A stretch of 64,000 bases of DNA from Lineus longissimus (lineage: Eukaryota > Nemertea > Pilidiophora > Heteronemertea > Lineidae). The stretch is taken from NCBI RefSeq assembly GCF_910592395.1, contig NC_088312.1, positions 8,930,001 through 8,994,000 of the forward strand. The letters run 5' to 3'. Numbering within the stretch: position 1 is the stretch's first letter; each line of letters starts with the position of its first letter. The translations under genes and the position numbers were made by a program. Positions 25,901-32,570 of this stretch are shown piece by piece. The notes beneath the pieces were generated by a model that saw only the letters and a program-made list of their open reading frames with translations, was not told the DNA's origin and made no database searches.

Positions 25901-28900
25901 GGTCTTCAGATGTTCTGTCCTTTCAGCCTCGATGAAAACATCAACAGTCTCAACTGCAACTCTGACCTTATGCCAACCAGGTTTGTGGGAAATGACAATA
26001 AGGTCACCTTTGGTATTCGTGGTGGGACTGACTTATTATTGTAGAACGAGCAACGAGTATCAGAATAGGAAAAGAGCCATCTGTTTGGGGATGACACTGA
26101 CTTCGGTCCAAATAACCTCAATTTCATGGCTGCGTCACTTATGAGACAGATTCAAACATAGATGTTTACTCAGGGTAACAGCAACATTCTCAGTTTTGAA
26201 CACCGTTGGATGGGATGAGAAGTATGCTGTGACCAAATCAAACTCGTGACAATATGGTCTTTGAACATTTGAAAAACCTTTTCGGATTTTTCAGCCAACA
26301 CAAATATACACTCCTTAAAGGTTTTTCAGGAAAATGAAAAACCCTTTGAGGTTTTTTACAAGGGGTTTTATATATCTCTGAAAACCTCCAGGGCAGTGAA
26401 TATCGGTGTTGACGCTGCCAAAGCCACTAAAAAACTTTATTTTTAAGAGTTCTGGGAAAGTAGCCAGGCTGTAACAACATCACTGACAAGGATTGGCCAA
26501 TAATTGAATTTTCAATATAAAACCTATTCAAACAAGAAAAAATTAATATTGATAACACGTCTACCCAACATGCCACTATTTATTTTATTTTTATTTTAAC
26601 TTCAGGTTATCACTGTCATATTTCTTTTGTTGACAGCTCATTTAAAACATTATTCAAAGGTGGGTGACCGGAAATTCAAACTGGCGACAATATATGTCTA
26701 CTTATCAGCTGTTATGAAGTAACATGTCCAAAGTATTTGCATGGTTGATCGCTCTTGCAAATAGCTTCAGTATAAATATCTCATCTCGCTGCTGTCTCAT
26801 CACATACTTTATTTGCCAGCTACCTGCTAAGATACTGCTGTTCACTCCAAGATGAAGCTCCTAATCCTTGCTGCCTTGATGATTGTGGCCGTAAACACCC
26901 TCCCAGAACCAGACTGGATGAAGGACTTGCGTAAGTTTCAATGAAAATTCATCATCGTCATCATTATTTTTTATCCACTTTTCCTTATTTGACTTTTTTA
27001 TTTGGAACATACTGCAGCTTTCGGCTAGTTCCTGGTTTCAGTTATACTTAGTTTTTGAGGAAGTTACATGTATCAATCAATTATGAAGTAAGTGATATGG
27101 AGTTAGACTCGATAATGATATATTCATACTTGCTGCAATTAAATGGCTGGATTTTCTGCACCTGAGTACTTTAAACTCAAAATGCCTTTGTTGTCCACCA
27201 TTTGTATGCCAATATCCATCACTTACATTTAAGTTTAAGTTTACTATTTGTATTTCATGGACTTCATTAGCTTTAAAGACAACACCCCGCAACCAGACAA
27301 AGGGTTATTCTTCTAATTCCATTTGAAGGCTTGCGGGGACATGTCCACCTGAACTCAAAATCACCAATTTGCAAGCTGGAGAACATGTATGTCTAATACT
27401 GTATTCCATTCCAAGATTACAGATATGTTGAGTATCATAAATTGACCTTATTTTGATCATGTTTTTCTGCAGCTCATGGTGTATGGAGTCCATGGTCGTG
27501 TGATAACAACATGAAATATAGTGATCGCATCGACTGCGATAGCCAGGGTCAGAACTGTATCTCCAGAAGACGAATGGGGATATGCAATTCAGATGAGGCA
27601 GGAAATCGTAAGTAATTCCGATGCTCTCGAATTACAACAACAACTTACAAAAAAAGATTTGTTATCAAACGAATTAATGCACGAATGTACAAGGAATAGG
27701 AATTCGAAAATTGTTATTCGGGAGTAATGCAGAACTTCAATTTTTCTCAAAAACGTGTTCCACACCAGTATCTGCATTTTTTATATATTAATGATGCAAG
27801 TCATTTTAAACCTATAAAGCTGTTTATTATACATTATATTTATGTACATTTAGACCTAGAAATAATTCAACTTGACAACAGGAAAACAAATTAAAAAGTC
27901 TACAATTAAAATAATTAAGAATTAAAAAAACCTATTTTGCCCTCCCAAAACATATCCTAACAACAAACCCAGCCAGAAACCCATTTGTCATAAGTTGAAA
28001 TATCATTAACTGGATCAAATAAACTTTTTACCGACCATACAACTAGATATTCTGGCTTGAACTCATTCAGTCATCAGCTTCGTATTTTTCTTTCCAGCCT
28101 TCGGAGAGTGGGGTGACTGGGAGGAATGCATCTATAACATCCAGAAACGTAATCACATTTGTCCCAACAATCCATGTTATGGAGAGATTTTCCAAGCTAG
28201 AGCATGCTAGCGAGTCTTCCCGTTGTTCACAGGGTTCCAGAGGGGTTCTCCATCCGGACACAACACCAGTACTAAGCACAGCTGCATTGTTAACTGTATA
28301 CAGTACCCATTGAAGAAAATATAACACTGCAACACTTGTTTTCTTCTTTCCTTTGTAATTGTCTTATATTATAATTGTCGCGTTGAATTGAATTAGCATT
28401 TTCAAGGAGGGCATTAGATGAGGGCATCTACGTCTGGTAAAAAGCCAAATTTCTTTTGTTTGACACCGATAGACCAATGGTCTTTGACATGGCTGACGTA
28501 GGAAGACCCACAGCCTTTGAGATGTTTGACACAGATAGACCAATGGTCTTTGACATGGCTGACGTAGGAAGACCCACAGCCTTTGAGATGTTTGACACAG
28601 ATAGACCAATGCAATGGTCTTTGACATGGCTGACGTAGGAAGTTTGACCGATCAACCATCAAACTGACTTGGTGCCATACACTTTGCCAAGTTTTAACCA
28701 AAATTTGGGCAGTTTGCAGGATTTGGGTAGGATGTTTGACATCATCCTTTACACAGGCTGATAGATCATCTTGGCTGGGACTGGCATTGACATTATATTG
28801 GCTGTGGCAGGCTTAAGGAGTTACAGATAAGCTGGCGGTCCTTGGTTGTCTGATCAAGACCTCTCTGGAGACCAAAACCCTCAGGTTTTGGGCAAAATTT

Positions 28901-29053
28901 TAGCACTACATGTATACAACCTACCTGAACTCAACACATCCACTGCCAGCAGGTGGCGCCGTCCACATAACAGATATCCCCGGCTTGAGGAGGTTGTATG
29001 TGTGTGTGATGATATGTGGACATTCTTCTGAGAATTTGGTCAAGGGTGGATTG
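4776..29053 (-). CDS. SPON1: F-spondin (spondin-1) gene, 11 exons, 5' end not found
   Basis: This is a secreted extracellular matrix glycoprotein. In vertebrates F-spondin guides axons and binds matrix and ApoE-receptor family proteins. Exons on the minus strand, in protein order: 29053-28925, 12343-12270, 11829-11704, 11001-10850, 9879-9735, 9159-9053, 8844-8598, 7106-6729, 5981-5817, 5380-5156 and 4984-4776. All joins use GT-AG sites and keep frame, giving about 650 residues. The order is Reeler (C-terminal part), Spondin_N, TSR, TSR, Kunitz, TSR, TSR. Vertebrate spondin-1 has six TSRs and no Kunitz domain. A Kunitz domain among the TSRs is known from nematode and insect relatives. Every intron from the end of Spondin_N onward is phase 1, as expected for shuffled modules. 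Not found: signal peptide, first part of the Reeler domain, promoter and a clear poly(A) signal. Confidence 0.92.
5156..5380 (-). CDS. SPON1: SPON1 exon: TSR 3
   Basis: A linker (AFRNTNYIDPDGTVNNGG) is followed by a thrombospondin type-1 repeat starting DCMVTPWTEWTGCSKTCGRG and ending CRVQKC. It resembles TSR5 of vertebrate spondin-1 in ending with a basic C-R-(V/I)-x-K-C. The WxxWxxC and CSKTCG motifs are present. Acceptor CATCACAG, donor TGTC|GTAAGT, 225 bases, phase 1 on both sides. The intron just after it holds two to three copies of a ~31-bp sequence (about 5,055-5,130) containing GGCACCCTCCTTCA. Confidence 0.93.
5817..5981 (-). CDS. SPON1: SPON1 exon: Kunitz-type protease inhibitor domain
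   Basis: The encoded domain runs from ICSSPKVVGTC to EKCDVMC. Its six cysteines follow the canonical Kunitz spacing exactly: C-x8-C-x15-C-x7-C-x12-C-x3-C. The FHYGGC motif and the conserved aromatic and Asn/Phe positions are present. The residue after the second cysteine, the expected P1 position, is Arg, followed by Gly. This suggests an active inhibitor of trypsin-like proteases. The exon is 165 bases with phase 1 on both sides, so it is a self-contained insertable module. Acceptor TTTGTTTCAG, donor AATG|GTATGA. Confidence 0.94.
6729..7106 (-). CDS. SPON1: SPON1 exon: TSR 1 and TSR 2
   Basis: Two thrombospondin type-1 repeats are encoded in one 378-base exon: one starting CDTTDWTDWGPCSVTCGVGM, the other starting CAVSGWSEWSPCSVTCGKGM. 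Both carry the WxxWxxC C-mannosylation motif and the CSVTCG O-fucosylation consensus, and six cysteines each are visible. The acceptor is CTTTCAG at 7107-7108 and the donor is ACTG|GTAAGG. Both borders are phase 1, so the exon can be skipped without breaking frame. It begins with GTAAGT directly after the acceptor, the layout of a recursive splice site. Confidence 0.93.
8598..8844 (-). CDS. SPON1: SPON1 exon: end of Spondin_N and linker to first TSR
   Basis: The exon encodes SQNAKTVPQEKIKRILKQ, then SPFYGPDPIKPMATLIIKRL and a more variable acidic tail. It matches the spondin-1 pattern (T)(I/V)PQEKI...SPFY.P...(A)..(I)..R. The acceptor is TTTCAG at 8845-8846 and the donor is TCAG|GTGAGA. The exon is 247 bases and ends in phase 1. 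Its last bases, CAG, join the next exon's first bases, GTAAGT, to rebuild a perfect donor sequence in the spliced product. Confidence 0.9.
9053..9159 (-). CDS. SPON1: SPON1 exon: Spondin_N domain, PWDAGTDSG core
   Basis: The exon encodes GVSALDLCKADCNWKGDIRI and then ELYPWDAGTDSGLSYM. The PWDAGTDSG motif is a spondin-domain signature. The acceptor is TTGTTCTAG at 9160-9161 and the donor is ATG|GTAAGA. The exon is 107 bases, phase 1 in and phase 0 out. A 178-bp TA-flanked inverted-repeat transposon (9179-9356) ends only 19 bases from this acceptor, so part of the upstream splicing signal is next to or inside transposon DNA. Confidence 0.92.
9179..9356 (+). mobile_element. Complete TA-flanked inverted-repeat MITE, 178 bp
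   Basis: The left end is CAGTGGAACCTCCCTTAGCG and the right end is AATAGAGAGGTTCTACTG. Both are flanked by TA. The ends are imperfect inverted repeats, and the interior contains further copies of CTCTATTAAGGACA. It sits in the SPON1 intron between exons 9879-9735 and 9159-9053, 19 bases from the acceptor of the latter. The copy at 60123-60300 has the same length. Confidence 0.75.
9735..9879 (-). CDS. SPON1: SPON1 exon: Spondin_N domain, third part
   Basis: The exon encodes GEHVRTVIKTPGIWN, then RFTVNRTHHLMSMLTMLGPS and PDWCVG. The stretch R(T)(R/H)HLMS.LTM.GPSPDW is one of the most conserved in spondin domains. The acceptor is CTCTTCCAG at 9880-9881 and the donor is TCG|GTAAGG. The exon is 145 bases, phase 0 in and phase 1 out. 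Confidence 0.93.
10850..11001 (-). CDS. SPON1: SPON1 exon: Spondin_N domain, second part
   Basis: The peptide KKQLLHWSNIVGASHSKDYM followed by LWQYGNEASQGVKDVCEFGY matches the F-spondin segment HWS.I.G.SHSK.Y.LW.YG..AS.GVK. The acceptor is TTTGTTTCAG at 11002-11003. The donor is CAC|GTGGGT, a weaker but acceptable site. The exon is 152 bases and ends on a codon boundary (phase 0). The residues after it (ENEIKEH) lead into the next exon without a gap. Confidence 0.92.
11704..11829 (-). CDS. SPON1: SPON1 exon: start of Spondin_N domain
   Basis: The exon encodes PDCCACGVAKYHMVFQGNWS and then RHTHPKDYP. This is the highly conserved opening of Spondin_N (C-x-ACG-x-AKY...GNWS..THPKDYP). A short less conserved stretch (TGTGETNPAAMI) precedes it. 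The acceptor is CCTTTGCAG and the donor is ACCA|GTAAGT. The exon is 126 bases, phase 1 in and phase 1 out. Confidence 0.93.
12270..12343 (-). CDS. SPON1: SPON1 exon: Reeler to Spondin_N linker
   Basis: This 74-base exon encodes ASVFEFNDIWYKDDGALTKL followed by FCED. It corresponds to the stretch after the Reeler domain in spondin-1, where the pattern (Y/F)xD(D/E)GxLTKxLCE is conserved. The acceptor is TTTGCAG at 12344-12345 and the donor is GTAAGT at 12269-12264. It enters in phase 2 and leaves in phase 1. Upstream is the 16.6 kb intron that holds the nested plus-strand gene. Confidence 0.9.
15155..17307. repeat. Three tandem copies of a 706-bp unit
   Basis: The marker GGCAAACACGAGCGAC recurs at about 15,179, 15,886, 16,592 and 17,289, giving periods of 707, 706 and 697 bases. 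The copies are well over 90% identical by eye, including TCATGATCATGGAGGGTCAT and CTGGATCCAAGGCCTC. The fourth occurrence is a short partial unit where the array stops. No frame of useful length is shared by the units, so I treat the array as a non-coding local duplication in the SPON1 intron. Confidence 0.9.
18138..18395. repeat. Degenerate tandem repeat, unit about 60 bp
   Basis: Four or five diverged units share CCTTCTTTCTGAC followed by a variant of CACTAGTTTCTTCTGCGCAG and then AACTTGAGAA. It is non-coding and lies inside the SPON1 intron. Confidence 0.55.
19966..20371. repeat. 24-bp minisatellite, about 17 units
   Basis: Units contain CCTAAAACATTGCCGGTAAC with few substitutions (C/T and ATT/AAT variants). 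Because 24 is a multiple of three and the unit lacks stops in one frame on each strand, long frames appear on both strands: TVPKTLPV repeats on plus and CYRHCFRN-type repeats on minus. I see no promoter, signal peptide or splice context, so coding is unlikely. Confidence 0.9.
24653..25279. repeat. 66-bp minisatellite, array 1, about 9.5 units
   Basis: Units contain AGACCAACAGCCTTTGA, TGTTTGACACAGATAGACCA and TGGTCTTTGACATGGCTG, with a period of 66 bases. Some units carry AATTGACATGG in place of CTTTGACATGG or a six-base AATGCA insertion. The plus frame reads a 22-residue period (MFDTDRPMVFDM...) but is interrupted. A second array of the same unit is at 28,462-28,640, so copies flank the nested gene. 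Confidence 0.9.
26771..26778 (+). promoter_or_regulatory. TATA box of the nested secreted-protein gene
   Basis: TATAAATA lies 81 bases upstream of the ATG at 26852. Transcription would start near 26,800, giving a 5' untranslated leader of about 50 bases. A strong TATA box so close to a signal-peptide ATG supports a compact, independently transcribed gene. Confidence 0.6.
26852..26930 (+). CDS. Nested gene exon 1: signal peptide
   Basis: The coding part starts at the first ATG downstream of the TATA box. It encodes a 16-residue hydrophobic signal sequence followed by LPEPDWMKDL. Cleavage is likely near NT|LP. The exon ends C|GTAAGT, phase 1. Confidence 0.78.
26852..28210 (+). CDS. Nested secreted protein with two four-cysteine TSR-like modules, three exons
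   Basis: Exons are 26852-26930, 27473-27607 and 28098-28210. All splice sites are GT-AG (donors C|GTAAGT; acceptors TTCTGCAG and CTTTCCAG), and both introns are phase 1. The product is 108 residues. Exon 1 gives a signal peptide (MKLLILAALMIVAVNT) and a short linker. Exon 2 gives a module opening HGVWSPWSC; exon 3 gives one opening FGEWGDWEEC and ending in Cys just before TAG. Each module has four cysteines spaced C-x(10-11)-C-x(4-6)-C-x(8-9)-C, fewer than the six of a classical TSR. I do not recognise the family. It is probably a secreted binding or matrix protein, but function is unknown. It lies entirely inside, and antisense to, the Reeler/Spondin_N intron of SPON1. No AATAAA is seen; AATATA at about 28,318 could serve. 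Confidence 0.78.
27473..27607 (+). CDS. Nested gene exon 2: first TSR-like module
   Basis: The exon follows a pyrimidine-rich acceptor (GTTTTTCTGCAG) and ends AATC|GTAAGT. It encodes PHGVWSPWSCDNN through GICNSDEAGN, with four cysteines and a WSPW motif typical of the start of TSRs. It is 135 bases with phase 1 on both sides, so one exon equals one module. Confidence 0.77.
28098..28210 (+). CDS. Nested gene exon 3: second TSR-like module and stop
   Basis: The exon follows TTTTTCTTTCCAG and encodes PFGEWGDWEECIYN through FQARAC, then TAG at 28208-28210. The WGDW motif and four cysteines parallel exon 2, which points to an internal duplication. Confidence 0.77.
28462..28640. repeat. 66-bp minisatellite, array 2, about 2.7 units
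   Basis: The unit is the same as in the array at 24,653-25,279, in the same orientation, and even includes the AATGCAATGG insertion variant in its last unit. It begins about 250 bases after the stop of the nested gene and ends about 285 bases before the Reeler exon of SPON1. Confidence 0.9.
28925..29053 (-). CDS. SPON1: SPON1 exon: C-terminal part of Reeler domain
   Basis: The peptide reads TKFSEECPHIITHTYN and then ISVMWTAPPAGSGCVEF, which matches the end of the F-spondin Reeler domain. The WTAPPAGSGC core and the CP..(I/V)THT motif are both present. The donor is TTCAG|GTAGGT. The split codon AG|G joins the exon at 12343 to give GCVEFRASVFEF, so the match continues across a 16.6 kb intron. 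The 5' boundary has two candidate acceptors: TTCAG, with the exon starting at 29053, or TTACAG, with the exon starting at 29061. They differ by eight bases and therefore imply different phases for the upstream intron. This boundary lies inside a 70-bp tandem array that repeats the acceptor region. The exon before this one was not found. Confidence 0.88.
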
Positions 29054-29325
29054 CTGAAGTGCTGTAAGGACAAAGACAGATACATGATTAGAAAAGAAAG
29101 ATACTTGTTTAACACGGTGGATTGCTGAAGTGCACAAGGACAAAGACAGATACATGATTAGAAAAGAAAGATATTTGTTTAACACGGTGGATTGCTGAAG
29201 TGCGCAAGGACAAAGACAGATACATGATTAGAAAAGAAGATACATTGTTAACATGATGGATTGCGTAAGTGCTGCAAGGAGAAAAAAAGATACATGCTTA
29301 GAAAAGAAAGAGACTTTATCAACAC
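29045..29325. repeat. 70-bp tandem repeat spanning the 3' splice site of the Reeler exon, about 4 units
   Basis: Starts of successive units (GGTGGATTGCTG or variant) fall at 29045, 29116, 29186 and 29255. Read on the minus strand, each unit contains TCTTTCTTTTCTAATCATG, a pyrimidine tract (CTGTCTTTGTCCTT), then CAG or CACTTCAG, then CAATCCACC. These are a branch-point-like sequence, a pyrimidine tract and an acceptor. The last unit joins the coding sequence of the Reeler exon. Confidence 0.85.
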
Positions 29326-32297
29326 TGAGACACGATACTGACAAGTGCTGATCTCCACTATTATCAAAAGTACCACCACAGGCCATCAAAAACTCATTGA
29401 TCAAAGCGACAAGGCCATAAAGATGACCACTGACAACATGTGCAACCATACTCCCTGCTCCATCTCACCTTGATCAATAACTTAACAACAATCGTGTGTA
29501 GATCTGCCTTTTTCCAAGAGAGTAATCATTGCCAACAGATCAAAATGAAGACAGTATAACCATTTCATTCAAGACTCCTGACTCATCACTCCTGTTGTAC
29601 AGTAACTTAAAGCAGTACATCCTGAGCTCACCAGAACCAAATTCTTCGTAAATAATCTATGCAGTCTTTTGTTACAGCTGAGTTGAGACAAAGTTAATGT
29701 TTCACAGAAATCAATTTTAACCAGATAAAACCATCAGATCAAATGTACGACTCTAACAAGTCATACCACAGAAATCTCCAATCTGAGGAATTTTTCTGAA
29801 CAGCAAATCTAACAAGCCAAAATAGCGGAGATACTTATTGAATTGTAGTAAGCTGCTCGACTCAATTGGTGTCATCTGCGAGGATCAAGTTATTCGTCAT
29901 GTCATATTCACTGATGTGTTTTATTTATCAGTAGCTATTTGGAAGGAGACGCCGGGCTGCGTTTGGTACCATCGGGATGGTATTGGGTTTATGAGTTTGG
30001 GCTATATGGATTTTCATATCAGAACGACTGGGCATGTGTCAATTTGTTTTTTTTTACATGTTCTGTCATCAATTATTTAAGTGGACACATGTCTAAAGGA
30101 ATTTTAAGGAAATATTGTTGGACGCATTGGTTTGTAAGACAATCATCTTCTCATCGTACAAGTTAGAGCTAAAGTGATTGTTGGTTGTCTTGCTAATTTG
30201 TCAATTTTCATTGATATAAAAAAACAAGTTAGACAAACACTAAGACATTTCTCCACCTTGGTTTCTAGTATAACGCATTACAGTGAGACATTGTGTAAAA
30301 TAGCAATGTAACTCAAAACGTTTTCTTTGCAGTGGAATTGCATATGTCATCATGAATTTTTCAATTCCATCTACCCCCTATTTCACTTCTATCTCACTAG
30401 TCACTATAGCTCTAATATTCTGACATGGTTGATTTACAGTCCACTCAACACAGCGCTGGTAACATTTCAATATCGAAGACGAGGAGAGTAATCACTAAAT
30501 CTCTACTTTATGACCCATTTAAAACAAATTTCAACAACCGTTAAGCCTGTTCTGGTGAATTCGTATGCAGGAGCTGGCTTCTTCATCTGGTATTCTCACA
30601 GACATAGTTCTTTCAATTCAACAATATTGGAAAACTCTGACGAAAGGTTTTTTTCTCATTTTTTTCACGAGAAAATTTTTTTTTCCATGTAATGTATTTT
30701 GCTTGGTTCTAGGATTTCTGAGTACCATTTCCATTCATAAAATCATTAGAAGTAATGGAACCAAGGTTGTAAGTCAAACTCGGACTGTTGATTTAAAGGT
30801 GCTGTCAGCCATCCCATGAGGAGAAATGTTACAGAGGTTTGTGTGCAGAGCCAGAGAAGCAAACATCCCCTGATTTAACCTCAGGACTGATACTCTCAGG
30901 AAGCCAAATAGGCCCTTTTGGGGTATTTTTTAATACTCAACTCCCCCCTGATACCAAACTAAAGATGCCCATTTCCTCAAGAGATCAACAAGCTTGCAGT
31001 TTAAAACCGAAGGAGGAAGAAACAGCTACAGCAATTACTGCAACCTTTAAAGGGTGACCATTCTCAGTCCAATGAGAACTGCTATCACCAAAAGAGAAGG
31101 CTCCAGACACTAATGGTGATCCATCTGCCAAATGCCTGATATAAACTTAGGCAATCTCCAAGGTTTAACCATGCTACGTGGCGATATAGTGGCTATTAGC
31201 GAGGGAAATACTGATTAATGTGACCACTTAAGCTTAGAAGAGGATTTATGCCCATTTCGAGTGGCAAGAAAAAGGTGAATGGCCACAAAAGTGAAACCAC
31301 AGATAACGGGAGAGCACGCGTTTTTACAAGTAAAACTAAGCCAACAGTTCGAGATGACTTAACTGACCTTAATGCGGTTGCCCGAGGAGATTCAGATACC
31401 AGATCATTCTTAGTGATAACACTCTTGTCGAAGAATCATTCTGGACGAAGAAACCAAGAATCAATAGCAATTTCACCAAAGAGATCAGATTCTATCGAAA
31501 ATCGTTTCAATGCTTGCTCTCAGCATGTCCTCCACATAAACCTTACACGTTGGGTTGTGAGCTCTGTAGTTTGACTTCACCTAGGGTATTTCTTAGGGCC
31601 AGAAATATGTTCTAAAAACAACAGCAAACATTTGAAAAAATCATTTGGATTTTCAAATGATGAGACCAATTTCAGATGTCACGCTGATGTCTGTTTAGAG
31701 AGCAAGTTTATAATTCCTTCCATTTACCTTCATTCCTTTTTTTACTCCTCAGACTATCAGCAGTCTTCAATGGGTTAAGCCAGGCAGCATTGTACATTAA
31801 TGGCCACTTCTGCCAATGTGGTTGTAGAGGAAATGGGAAAAGGAACCGGAAGAAGGCTGGGGTTATTGGATATCATGCTTGCTAAAACATCAGCAGTTCT
31901 GACGATGGACAGTAACAATTACATGGCTAAAGGGTTCTCCAAAACCTAACGACTAGAGGTCTTATGTGAGAACCAGCCACACTCACGGACTGATCACACA
32001 GTGTAAACATATACTTAGTTCAATTCACTTGATATCATACTTGTGATGACATCATCCGAGGAGGATGTAAGTGCTTTTACAGCCAGCACTCTCTCTTCTT
32101 GTGCGCCACCATTTCCAGCTTTACAGTAACATGACATCATCTTTTGAGTCGGTCAAATCAACACGATGACACTTTAACCACACTATGACATCACCATTAT
32201 TAGCAATCAATGAAAATACTCCCTTTCCTTCACCAGTTGCATAAGCTTGCACTGAACTCGGTATTGGAAAAGCTCGCAACTTAGTATTGAATCACCA

Positions 32298-32570
32298 GAT
32301 TAACTCGATAACACTTCTCTAACAGTGATGACATCATTGATTCCCTGGAGGCAAGGACAAATGCACAGGGTCGAATTGTGATGGATGCCTTCTATGTAAT
32401 TGCAAATCATTTCAACACTTTCTAGCGCAACCCTTGTCCAACCTGTTACCATGACTAGCCCGGAGGACTTGGCAGGCAGGATTAACTTGGTAACGCTTAG
32501 AGAGTGATGACATCATCACATCCCAACTGGTTGAGATATGGAGAGGGTCAAATTGAGGGCGCCTACTCAG
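32298..32570. repeat. Diverged direct repeat of about 85 bp, spaced 184 bp
   Basis: Two segments share GATTAACTYGRTAACRCTT, then GTGATGACATCATY, a following purine-rich part and GGGTCRAATTG. Related TGACATCATC motifs recur at about 32,050, 32,130 and 32,190. Confidence 0.5.

Larger units (their letters stand above)
12344..28924 (-). other. 16.6 kb SPON1 intron between Reeler and Spondin_N exons
   Basis: The intron is bounded by donor GTAGGT (28924-28919) and acceptor TTTGCAG (12350-12344). It contains the nested plus-strand gene, three tandem 706-bp units, a 24-bp minisatellite and 66-bp minisatellites, each listed separately. The stretches 12.4-15.1 kb, 17.3-18.1 kb, 18.4-19.9 kb and 20.4-24.6 kb hold no exon, RNA gene or repeat that I can identify. 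The segment 25.3-26.7 kb holds only a stop-broken coding-like stretch (25,900-26,160). Confidence 0.8.
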
